Assembly (NCBI GenBank): GCA_003158115.1
Contig: PMGM01000088.1
Span: 1-15,946, forward strand
Direction of reading: 5' to 3'
DNA: 15,946 bases
From: Methanobacterium sp.
Lineage (GTDB): Archaea > Methanobacteriota > Methanobacteria > Methanobacteriales > Methanobacteriaceae
Shown here: piece after piece, positions 9,006 through 15,946 of the stretch
Position numbering within the stretch: the first letter of the stretch is position 1
How the letters are laid out: each line of letters starts with the position of its first letter
The notes under the pieces: model-generated
Database searches by the model: none
What the model was told of the DNA's origin: nothing
The model's input: only the letters and a program-made list of their open reading frames with translations
Made by a program: the position numbers and the translations under genes

Positions 9006-9617
9006 TTAATTTGAAAAATATTTATTCAATGTTTTTTGTTGATCCTTATGATTTTCTTCTAGTATAGTTGACAATGAATTTTTCCATGACTCATGAACTT
9101 GAGTTTTATCTATTCCAATAATCAACTGCATTGCAATATCTGTGTATACTCCGATTAAGAGTTGAGCAATATTTCCTGCAGGAACATCATCACGAATATT
9201 TCCTTTTTTCTGTTGATTTTCAACAAAGAATTTTAATGTATCTAATTTTTTTTTATAACTATCCCGGTTAACCCTTTGTATTTTATTATTTTGGTAGGAT
9301 AATGCGGTAATTTGAAAATCTAGATGAAGTGAACCAATAGATTTTAACATGTAATTGTAAATCTCTTTGAGTGGTTCTAAAGAATTTTCAGAGTAGAAGT
9401 AATCATTAAATGAATCACTTGATGATTGATTTGTTATTTGAAGAAGTTCTTCCTTACTTTTAAAGTATGAATACAGGGATCCTTTGCTTACACCAACTTC
9501 TTTTGCCACATCATTCATTGTGGAACTATGATAGCCTTTCCTATAGAATATTTTGTAGGCAGCATCAATTATTCTTTTTTTAGCTAGATCTTTATATTCT
9601 GGTATTACTTTTGGCAT
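9006..9617 (-). CDS. TetR/AcrR family transcriptional regulator
   Basis: DNA-binding repressor-type protein of 203 residues with the usual TetR layout. The N-terminal helix-turn-helix covers about residues 11-57, with AAYKIFYRKGYHSSTMNDVA, then KEVGVSKGSLYSYFKSKEEL, where YxYFKSKEEL is the family hallmark. A variable helical C-terminal ligand and dimer domain fills the rest. The frame is open to a GTG at 9626, but the AGGTGA ribosome binding site (9624-9629 on the minus strand) contains that GTG and sits five to six bases before the ATG at 9617, so the ATG is chosen. The gene lies downstream of, and on the same strand as, the mevalonate genes, but a terminator separates them. Its own promoter carries a palindrome that is a likely auto-operator. 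The ligand and other targets are unknown. Confidence 0.92.
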   Translation of the reverse strand: MPKVIPEYKDLAKKRIIDAAYKIFYRKGYHSSTMNDVAKEVGVSKGSLYSYFKSKEELLQITNQSSSDSFNDYFYSENSLEPLKEIYNYMLKSIGSLHLDFQITALSYQNNKIQRVNRDSYKKKLDTLKFFVENQQKKGNIRDDVPAGNIAQLLIGVYTDIAMQLIIGIDKTQVHESWKNSLSTILEENHKDQQKTLNKYFSN

Positions 9618-9696
9618 CCTACTCACCTGAAGATAAGTTGACTTGATAATTATTTAAACTTGTACCTAGTTAATAGAATAAACTATGTTCATTATA

Positions 9697-9720
9697 ATGA
9701 CCAATAGTCATTTATATATT
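9697..9720 (-). promoter_or_regulatory. Promoter of the TetR gene with a palindromic operator
   Basis: The palindrome AATGAC (9696-9701), five bases, GTCATT (9707-9712) is perfect over six bases per arm. It overlaps the downstream end of a minus-strand TATA-like run (complement of 9711-9720, reading ATATATAAATG). A transcript starting about 25 bp past that box would begin near 9685-9690. A protein bound to the palindrome would therefore cover the space between TATA and start, fitting negative autoregulation. A weaker look-alike (10 of 15 bases in one orientation) is centred at 9732. Confidence 0.55.
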
Positions 9721-9771
9721 ATAAATGGTTATTGAATATAATAAATATTTGTCAAATAATATTTAATTAAT

Positions 9772-9806
9772 AAAAAAATAGAAAGTATAGGTCTGTTAAG
9801 ACCTAT
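9772..9806 (-). terminator. Terminator of the HMG-CoA synthase/thiolase operon
   Basis: A perfect eight-base stem, ATAGGTCT (9787-9794) and AGACCTAT (9799-9806), has the loop GTTA. Read on the minus strand it is followed by a T7 run (complement of 9772-9778). It lies 40 bp past the thiolase stop codon and separates that operon from the TetR gene. Confidence 0.75.
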
Positions 9807-9845
9807 GAGTTAATATTAATTTGTTTTAAGGTTTTTAAAGATTGA

Positions 9846-11078
<1,233 letters not shown>

Positions 11079-11123
11079 TTAATTGTATTATATTTCTGTA
11101 AATAATTTATTTTAAGGTTCAAA

Positions 11124-12173
11124 TTATGGCATCCAAGCCATTCTAAGTTTTCCTTTGTATTTAGCGTAAACAGCATAATCAACATAGCTCTTTTTAGTGA
11201 TCATATCAGAGACCTTCGGAGCATTATCTTGTACGTCTTCTATTCTGTCGTTTACAGTTATACTAAATGCATCGCTTCCAGCACCTGAACCATAGGATAC
11301 TGCCATTATTCTGTCATCGGGTTTTGCAATGTCCAGTACTGCAGCAAGTCCGAGTGGAGTTGCACCAGAATAAGTGTTACCTATCATAGGGGTTAACAAT
11401 CCTGTTTTGTACTGTTCTTCAGTAAATCCAAGCTTTTTAGCTACTCTTATATAAAATTTACCGTTGGGCTGATGGAAAACTACATGATCATAGTCTGATG
11501 CTTCTGTGCCCATCTTATCAAAGATTCCCTTTGCACCTGAAAGCACATGTTTGAAGAATGCTGGTTCACCAGTGAATCTTCCACCATGTTTAGGGTAGGG
11601 TTGACCTTCCCTTCTGTAGAAGTCCGGTGTATCACTTGTAAAACTGTAAGTTCCCTCAAAGTCTGCTATGGTGTTTTGTTTTCCAATAACATATGCTGCT
11701 CCACCTGCTGATGCAGTATATTCTAATGCATCTCCAGGAGCACCTTGTGCTGTATCGGATCCTATAGCAAGACCATATTCAATTATTCCCGAGTCAACTA
11801 ATCCCATGCATACTTGCATGGCTGCTGTTCCTGCTTTACAAGCAAATTCAAGGTCAGCTGCTGTCATTTCTGGAGCTGCTTCCACAGCCTCTGCAACTAT
11901 TGTTGCTGTAGGTTTGACTGCATATGGGTGTGATTCTGAACCCACATATACTGCTCCTATTTTCTGAGGATCAATCATAGCACGTTTAAGGGCGTTTCTT
12001 GCAGCTTCAACTGAAATTGTTGCTGTGTCTTCATCTGGACCTGGTACAGATTTTTCCTGCATAACCAGTCCTCTTGATATTGCCTTGGCGTCATCGCCCC
12101 AAACTTTTGCTATTTCCTCGACTTTTATCCTATATGAAGGTACATGAACTCCATATCCTACTATTCCTGCCAT
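11124..12173 (-). CDS. Hydroxymethylglutaryl-CoA synthase
   Basis: Enzyme of 349 residues that joins acetyl-CoA and acetoacetyl-CoA to form HMG-CoA for isoprenoid lipid synthesis. The length is that of the compact archaeal form. Catalytic residues can be read: Glu80 in [13 protein letters not shown], nucleophile Cys112 in [13 protein letters not shown] and His234 in [22 protein letters not shown] near residue 310 is the family's C-terminal glycine-rich block. The start ATG at 12173 has a GTGAT ribosome binding site about six bases before it and agrees with family starts ([16 protein letters not shown]). It is the first gene of a unit with the thiolase, and the two enzymes are coupled in archaea so that the unfavourable thiolase reaction is pulled forward. 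A good TATA box lies about 95 bp upstream. The gene is intact and typical. Confidence 0.96.
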   Translation of the reverse strand: MAGIVGYGVHVPSYRIKVEEIAKVWGDDAKAISRGLVMQEKSVPGPDEDTATISVEAARNALKRAMIDPQKIGAVYVGSESHPYAVKPTATIVAEAVEAAPEMTAADLEFACKAGTAAMQVCMGLVDSGIIEYGLAIGSDTAQGAPGDALEYTASAGGAAYVIGKQNTIADFEGTYSFTSDTPDFYRREGQPYPKHGGRFTGEPAFFKHVLSGAKGIFDKMGTEASDYDHVVFHQPNGKFYIRVAKKLGFTEEQYKTGLLTPMIGNTYSGATPLGLAAVLDIAKPDDRIMAVSYGSGAGSDAFSITVNDRIEDVQDNAPKVSDMITKKSYVDYAVYAKYKGKLRMAWMP

Positions 12174-12266
12174 TATATATCACAACCGTCGTAATCTTTA
12201 TGATAATTTAATTTTTTTATAGTTGTACCTATAATTCTCATTAAACTAATATTAACTTATTATATA

Positions 12267-12275
12267 GTATATAAA
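12267..12275 (-). promoter_or_regulatory. TATA box of the HMG-CoA synthase/thiolase operon
   Basis: Read on the minus strand, the site contains TTTATATAC, a close match to the methanogen TATA consensus. It lies about 95 bp before the start codon, which predicts a transcript start near 12243 and a leader of about 70 nt. No inverted repeat resembling the TetR-gene palindrome is seen here. Confidence 0.55.
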
Positions 12276-12400
12276 TGCTTATATTCTATTATAGATTCTT
12301 CACATTTAAAAAAAATATGGTAATAAGTAATTGTTCTACAAGCTTATAAACTTTGTTATGGTAATACTAACTAAATAATCTGTTAAAACCTTAAATAACC

Positions 12401-12459
12401 TTAGGAGGGGAATTTAATCTTTGTTAATGATTATTAATTCTAAATTGTTATTATTTTAA
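12401..12459 (+). other. Orphan strong ribosome binding site with a 12-codon minigene
   Basis: The sequence TTAGGAGGGG at 12401-12410 is one of the stronger ribosome binding sites in the window, yet no long gene follows it. Ten bases on, a TTG at 12421 (with an in-frame ATG at 12427) opens a 12-codon frame, MLMIINSKLLLF, that ends in TAA at 12457-12459. It lies 55 bp before the cyclo-ligase-like gene. It could be a small leader peptide, the last trace of a lost gene, or chance. Confidence 0.3.
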
Positions 12460-12513
12460 TAAATGAAACTAATATTTATACTAAAAATATTTAATTTAAA
12501 TGGGTGATCCTAA

Positions 12514-13113
12514 TTGGACAATACAAAGGAATCTATAAGAAATATGATATGGGAGAGAATGGAAAAAAGTAGCATATCAATATCATATAGTCATGGTAGA
12601 ATACCCGACTTCCATGGCTCAATTAAAGCTTCCAATCTATTAAGAAACTCCGTAGAGTGGAAAGATAGCAACATCATATTTGTAAGTCCTGATACAGCTC
12701 AACAGACCGTTAGAAAAAACGCATTTTATGATGATAAGGATCTGATTATGGCATCTCCAAAACTTTTAAACGGATACATCTTTTTAGATTCAAATTGTAC
12801 AAATGGCAATGAAGAGGAAGCCTCAACCATTAAAGGTGCATTTAAACATGGTCGTAAAATAATTTCAATCCCAAATGTAGATATGGTGGTTGAGGGTTCT
12901 GTTGCCGTTGATATCTATGGAGGCAGATTGGGTAAAGGTGGTGGGTATGGTGATATGGAGATATCATATTTAAAAAATAATAAACTAATTACTTCACAAA
13001 CTCCAGTCGTTACAACTGTACATGAGATTCAAATTATTGAAAGAATACCTTTAGAGTCCCATGATGAGAAAATAAATATGATAATCACTCCAGAAAGGAT
13101 TTTAAGAATTTAA
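12514..13113 (+). CDS. 5-formyltetrahydrofolate cyclo-ligase family protein
   Basis: Protein of 199 residues of the MTHFS-like family (COG0212), whose classical members convert 5-formyl-THF to 5,10-methenyl-THF with ATP. The N-terminal helix KESIRNMIWERMEK matches the family's start. The most telling block is YGGRLGKGGGYGD at 135-147, corresponding to the usual GxRLGxGGGYYD phosphate-binding loop with Gly in place of the second Tyr. FKHGRKIISIPNVDMV lies before it. The start is a TTG at 12514, read from GGGTGATC (12502-12509) five bases upstream, since no ATG is nearby. Methanobacteriales use tetrahydromethanopterin as their main C1 carrier, so the substrate may not be a folate. The gene seems monocistronic, with a TATA-like box near 12470-12480, and converges on the unknown gene to its right. 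Confidence 0.85.
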   Translation: MDNTKESIRNMIWERMEKSSISISYSHGRIPDFHGSIKASNLLRNSVEWKDSNIIFVSPDTAQQTVRKNAFYDDKDLIMASPKLLNGYIFLDSNCTNGNEEEASTIKGAFKHGRKIISIPNVDMVVEGSVAVDIYGGRLGKGGGYGDMEISYLKNNKLITSQTPVVTTVHEIQIIERIPLESHDEKINMIITPERILRI

Positions 13114-13389
13114 ATTAAAAAGATTATAGAATGTACTTAACTAAACATATTGAATGAATATATTAACTCATAATGCGAATAATTCATTTTAAAGCTTATA
13201 ATTTATTAGAGCTGTTATACAAGTATTGTAGATATAAGATAATATTTTAAGATACTTTAAGATGTTTGAATATCAGATATGATATTAATGAATAAATTAA
13301 TTGTTAATTGAGCATTATATAGTATTTAATAGTGATATTAAAAAGAATTAGTAAATAAAGAAAATAACAAAACAATGGTAGAACTGAAA

Positions 13390-13761
13390 TTAAAGTAAGC
13401 TGATTATCTTTTTGATATCCAGTTTATCAACATCCTCAACACCACTCATACCATACTTCTTATAGAGAACTTCTGTATCATACGAATCAAGTACTTCATG
13501 AAACTGTTGGTTTTCATGGGTATCATCATCTATATTTCCTAGCTTAGATTCTTCAATTTCTATAATACATGATTTAAGAATTTCCTCAGAATCATCATTC
13601 GAAATAAGTTCTGTTAAGATACCTGTTTCATCTTTAAATGATGGTTTGACATCAACACCTTCGTAGTAAAATTTTTTAAACGAGTTATTTTGTGCTACAA
13701 ACCTGTATAAAAGTACAAGTTGTTCTTCTAATTCCTCTAATTTTTCTCTTTTTGAATCCAT
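13390..13761 (-). CDS. Uncharacterised acidic protein
   Basis: I do not recognise this 123-residue protein. It starts with a short charged helix, KREKLEELEEQLVLLYRF (4-21), that could form a coiled coil. The rest is rich in Asp, Glu and Ser with few prolines, and there is no signal peptide, membrane segment or clear metal-binding motif. The single Cys is isolated. The end, KLDIKKIISLL, is a likely helix. The ATG at 13761 has a GAGAG ribosome binding site about nine bases upstream, which with its length and normal composition supports a real gene. It is divergent from the HIT gene (about 147 bp between starts) and converges with the cyclo-ligase-like gene across 276 bp of AT-rich DNA. No function is proposed. 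Confidence 0.65.
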   Translation of the reverse strand: MDSKREKLEELEEQLVLLYRFVAQNNSFKKFYYEGVDVKPSFKDETGILTELISNDDSEEILKSCIIEIEESKLGNIDDDTHENQQFHEVLDSYDTEVLYKKYGMSGVEDVDKLDIKKIISLL

Positions 13762-13908
13762 TGTATTTACTCTCTAATTTTGTTTATTAATATGTGGATG
13801 CAAATATTCGATCTAATAATTAATTGAAATGATTATTAATATATGTACTCCTACGTTATAGGATATTAATGTTTAAATTATATTTTAAATTTTATAGGTG
13901 GGATATGT

Positions 13909-14373
13909 TTGGAATGTGATTACTGCAAAAAACTTGAGAAGTATAACTTTGGAGATTATATATTTAATACCAAACACTGGATTGTTTTCCTTGCACCTCA
14001 ACAAAGCAACATTGGAACATGTGTGGTTGCTCTGAACAGGCCAGCAGAAGATCTTTCCAGTCTTACAAGTGAAGAATGGACAGAATTTGGTGATCTTGTT
14101 GGTAGACTTGAATTTTCAGTAAAACAAAGTTTTGGTGTTACCATGTACAATTGGGGTTCATTAATGAATGCATCTTACCTTGAAAAACCACCAAATCCCC
14201 ATGTTCACTGGCACTTCATTCCAAGATATAACCATGAAGTAGAATTTGATGGTCTCACATTTGAAGATCCTTACTTTGGAACCATGAAAAACCGACCATT
14301 TAGAGCAGTACCTGATAAAATTAGACATAACATCATAGATGTCATCAAAACAAATTTACCCGAAAGAAGATAG
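13909..14373 (+). CDS. HIT family protein (histidine triad nucleotide hydrolase/transferase)
   Basis: Protein of 154 residues of the histidine-triad superfamily, whose members hydrolyse or transfer nucleotidyl groups from substrates such as AMP conjugates or Ap4A through a covalent His-nucleotide. The catalytic triad HVHWHF is complete at His98, His100 and His102, inside PNPHVHWHFIPRY. Residues 34-60 (NIGTCVVALNRPAEDLSSLT..EW..F) form the typical preceding strand and helix. Cys3 and Cys6 form a CxxC pair at the N-terminus. Such a pair often binds zinc in HIT proteins together with a later histidine, but the partner residue is not certain here. The start is TTG 13909, since AGGTGGGAT (13896-13904) lies just before it and the nearby ATG at 13905 is in another frame. 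It converges on the ferritin-like gene across a shared inverted repeat. The substrate is unknown. Confidence 0.92.
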   Translation: MECDYCKKLEKYNFGDYIFNTKHWIVFLAPQQSNIGTCVVALNRPAEDLSSLTSEEWTEFGDLVGRLEFSVKQSFGVTMYNWGSLMNASYLEKPPNPHVHWHFIPRYNHEVEFDGLTFEDPYFGTMKNRPFRAVPDKIRHNIIDVIKTNLPERR

Positions 14374-14377
14374 TATG

Positions 14378-14469
14378 ATTTTAAATTAAATTTTCATCAA
14401 CTTTTATTATACTAAGAATAGATGGAATGGTGAAAATTTACTTTAAATTAAAATAGATAATCTATTTTA
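14378..14469. terminator. Bidirectional terminator between the HIT and ferritin-like genes
   Basis: Two nested structures fill the 93 bp between the converging stops. A long imperfect inverted repeat pairs 14378-14398 (ATTTTAAATT..ATTTTCATC) with 14429-14454 (GGTGAAAAT..AATTAAAAT). A perfect ten-base palindrome, TAAAATAGAT, one base, ATCTATTTTA, spans 14449-14469 and includes the stop codon of the ferritin-like gene. Both arms are AT-rich, so RNA stems from either strand would end in U-rich stretches. Confidence 0.6.
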
Positions 14470-14877
14470 ATCCATACCTTCCAATCTCATTTTAAATTCC
14501 TTTCTATGTCTCTTTTCTTCGTCAAGGATGTGTTTTAAAACACCTACAACTTCATCATCATATATTACCTCGATTTGATAATTGTATCTATCTATTCCTT
14601 CACTTTCTAACTGAATTTGACGTTTGAGCATACTTTTAAGATCATCATCACTAAAATCCAGTTCTTTATGTTCCATTGTTGGTTTTCCACCCCTTTTAGT
14701 TATGAGATCTGCTAACCACCACATATGCCTCATCTCATCTACAGATATTGCCTCTGTAACTCTGCTAGGGTCACAATCCTTCATAATAAACGAGTTATAA
14801 ACATAGATCATGGAAGTTTCAAGTTCCCTAACAAAATCCTCGTTTAACAATTTTATAATATCCTCGGTATCCAACAT
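14467..14877 (-). CDS. Ferritin-like (rubrerythrin/bacterioferritin type) diiron protein
   Basis: Four-helix-bundle protein of 136 residues with the spacing of a diiron site. A Glu lies in the first helix (Glu18 or Glu20, DFVRELETSMIYVYN). EMRH follows at 48-51, then Glu91 or Glu93 in ESEGIDRYNYQIE, and EKRH at 121-124. The two ExxH pairs are the ferritin/rubrerythrin signature. There is no rubredoxin domain, so it is a stand-alone bundle. Likely roles are iron storage or peroxide or oxygen reduction, and the sequence cannot decide. The frame is open to an ATG at 14940, but AGGAAGGAGGAGGAA (complement of 14878-14892) directly precedes the ATG at 14877. The extra 21 residues do not look like family sequence, so the shorter form is chosen. 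This is the strongest ribosome binding site in the window and suggests high output. A TATA-like box lies near 14950-14960. Confidence 0.88.
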   Translation of the reverse strand: MLDTEDIIKLLNEDFVRELETSMIYVYNSFIMKDCDPSRVTEAISVDEMRHMWWLADLITKRGGKPTMEHKELDFSDDDLKSMLKRQIQLESEGIDRYNYQIEVIYDDEVVGVLKHILDEEKRHRKEFKMRLEGMD

Positions 14878-15052
14878 TTCCTCCTCCTTCCTAAATGTTA
14901 AAGCATGAAGAATGTAATTTAAAAATTTACAGAAAATCAAAAAATCTCAGTATATATTATTATAATTTCATAAGAATTAATATTTTTCCAATCAACGGAT
15001 AACAAATATTATGATAAATATGGGGTTATTATATAAACACCATCAAACAAGA

Positions 15053-15460
15053 TTATATAACAATTTTATCCCTTTTTCTATAGGCTAATCCCTGAAATAT
15101 TGCTATGAGTTCCCCTTCATCGTTGCATATATCTACTGTGTAGCTAGCGATCTTAGGGTTTAAAGAAACTTCATGTGCAACTGCTGTTAAAGTTCCACGG
15201 GTTACTGCCTTCATAAATGATATGCTTGCGTTGATTGCTACGGTAACTCTTCCATGGGAGTTGGCTGCTACTGCAAATGTGAAATCTGCTAAAGTGAAAA
15301 TGGCCCCACCATGAACTGTACTTATACCATTTAGATGTTCATCCTTAATCAACATTTTTGCAACAGCTTTCCCCTTTGACACATCTATAAGTTCTATTCC
15401 TAGATATTGGGCAAGTTTATCGCCCTTAAAAAATTCTTTGATTGTTTCTGTTTCCAACAA
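15053..15460 (-). CDS. PaaI-type hotdog-fold thioesterase
   Basis: Protein of 135 residues with a single hotdog domain of the PaaI family, whose members hydrolyse acyl- or aryl-CoA thioesters as tetramers. The signature is HLNGISTVHGGAIFTLADFTFAVAAN (42-67), quoted here as two halves, HLNGISTVHGG and AIFTLADFTFAVAAN. Asn44, His50-Gly51-Gly52 and Asp59 occupy the usual active-site places. ASISFMKAVTRGTLTAVA is the next conserved strand pair. Start codons are two adjacent TTGs (15460 and 15457). A GGTG ribosome binding site lies seven bases before the first, so either is possible. The ferritin-like gene follows on the same strand 175 bp later with its own TATA-like box, so co-transcription is not required. 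The substrate is unknown, and nothing nearby indicates aromatic degradation. Confidence 0.9.
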   Translation of the reverse strand: MLETETIKEFFKGDKLAQYLGIELIDVSKGKAVAKMLIKDEHLNGISTVHGGAIFTLADFTFAVAANSHGRVTVAINASISFMKAVTRGTLTAVAHEVSLNPKIASYTVDICNDEGELIAIFQGLAYRKRDKIVI

Positions 15461-15680
15461 AGTTAAACACCAACTTAAAAAATTTTAATCGCATAGAATA
15501 TAATTTCATCAGCATAATATTCTCGTCTATTAAAACCTTACAAAAAAGCATTATATAATTAAAATAATTTAAATTTTACCCTATGAATCATCTAATAATT
15601 CAATAATTTATTATAATGGAATTTAGAATATAATAATAGCTGTTACTTTCCATTTATGGATATAATAACTCAAAACCATG

Positions 15681-15688
15681 TATATAAG
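15681..15688 (+). promoter_or_regulatory. TATA box of the ExoD-like gene
   Basis: The sequence TATATAAG lies 60 bp before the ATG at 15748. It predicts a transcript start near 15712 and a leader of about 35 nt. Surrounding DNA is AT-rich with other weak matches. Confidence 0.4.
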
Positions 15689-15747
15689 TATAATATATTT
15701 AATATATATTAAATTATTTTATTACAGCTATATAATGGAGTATTAGA

Positions 15748-15946
15748 ATGTCTGAGAGATTTGAAAGCGTTGAACATTTTTCTCTGGTCATCACTGAGAT
15801 ATCTTCAAAAATTCCAGAAGAAGGAATTACATTAAAAGAATTTCTGGATATAATTGGAGAACGTGGACTTTTTATGTCCTGCATGATCTTAACAGCCCCT
15901 TTTCTACTTCCAGTCTCAATTCCTGGAAGTAGTATACCCTTTGGAA
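15748..15946 (+). CDS. ExoD-like membrane protein, N-terminal 66 residues (cut by window edge)
   Basis: The visible part reads MSERFESVEHFSLVITEIS, then EGITLKEFLDIIGERGLFMS, then a hydrophobic stretch MILTAPFLLPVSIPGSSIPFG. The pattern LxEFLxxxGERG followed by a proline-rich hydrophobic segment with LLPVSIPGSSIPFG is characteristic of the ExoD family (PF06055), a membrane protein family first named in rhizobial exopolysaccharide synthesis. Its biochemical role is unresolved, and the name should not be taken as proof of polysaccharide production here. The ATG at 15748 has a GGAG ribosome binding site (15737-15740) seven bases upstream. It is divergent from the thioesterase gene across 287 bp. 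The rest of the gene, including most membrane helices, lies beyond the window. Confidence 0.85.
   Translation, partial: MSERFESVEHFSLVITEISSKIPEEGITLKEFLDIIGERGLFMSCMILTAPFLLPVSIPGSSIPFG

Noticed and set aside
9725..9739. Second copy of the TetR operator
   Set aside because: Only 10 of 15 positions match and the arms are not self-complementary. It is mentioned as a weak look-alike and not listed as a site.

Overview
The window looks like a chromosomal segment of a methanogenic archaeon of the order Methanobacteriales, most likely a Methanobacterium-type organism. This is an inference from gene content; no rRNA marker is present. The main evidence is a cyclic 2,3-diphosphoglycerate synthetase, a group II chaperonin (thermosome) with a GGM-rich tail, an archaeal HMG-CoA synthase/thiolase pair, an aspartyl-tRNA synthetase with the relaxed-specificity residues, and a UPF0058 protein. 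The DNA is AT-rich. Genes are often preceded by GGTGAT- or GGAG-type ribosome binding sites, use TTG or GTG starts freely, and sit behind TTTATATA-like boxes.

Layout. Bases 1-2283 (minus strand) hold hisD and then the N-terminal half of aspS, which runs off the left edge. Bases 2462-3268 hold a decayed class I methyltransferase gene. Bases 3664-7537 (plus strand) carry a UPF0058 protein, the cDPG synthetase and a thermosome subunit, each apparently its own transcription unit. Bases 7637-8080 hold a second decayed gene, a TPR-repeat protein, next to an intact DUF3892-like gene. Bases 8658-9617 carry a rhodanese and a TetR regulator that converge with no base between their stop codons. Bases 9846-12173 (minus strand) are the first two steps of the mevalonate pathway: HMG-CoA synthase, then acetoacetyl-CoA thiolase, closed by a clear terminator. 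Bases 12514-15460 hold a 5-formyl-THF cyclo-ligase-like protein, an unknown acidic protein, a HIT protein, a ferritin-like diiron protein and a hotdog thioesterase. An ExoD-like gene begins at 15748 and runs off the right edge.

How the genes relate. The thiolase and HMG-CoA synthase make HMG-CoA for isoprenoid membrane lipids. cDPG synthetase makes the K+-paired solute cDPG, and the thermosome folds proteins. The remaining genes are single housekeeping or unknown genes in small transcription units. The window contains no mobile element, CRISPR array, tRNA or rRNA that I can support, and no convincing new multi-gene system. The points most worth a second look are the two pseudogenes, the AspRS specificity residues, the absence of a DUF35 gene beside the thiolase, a palindrome in the TetR promoter, and a strong ribosome binding site at 12402 with no real gene behind it.
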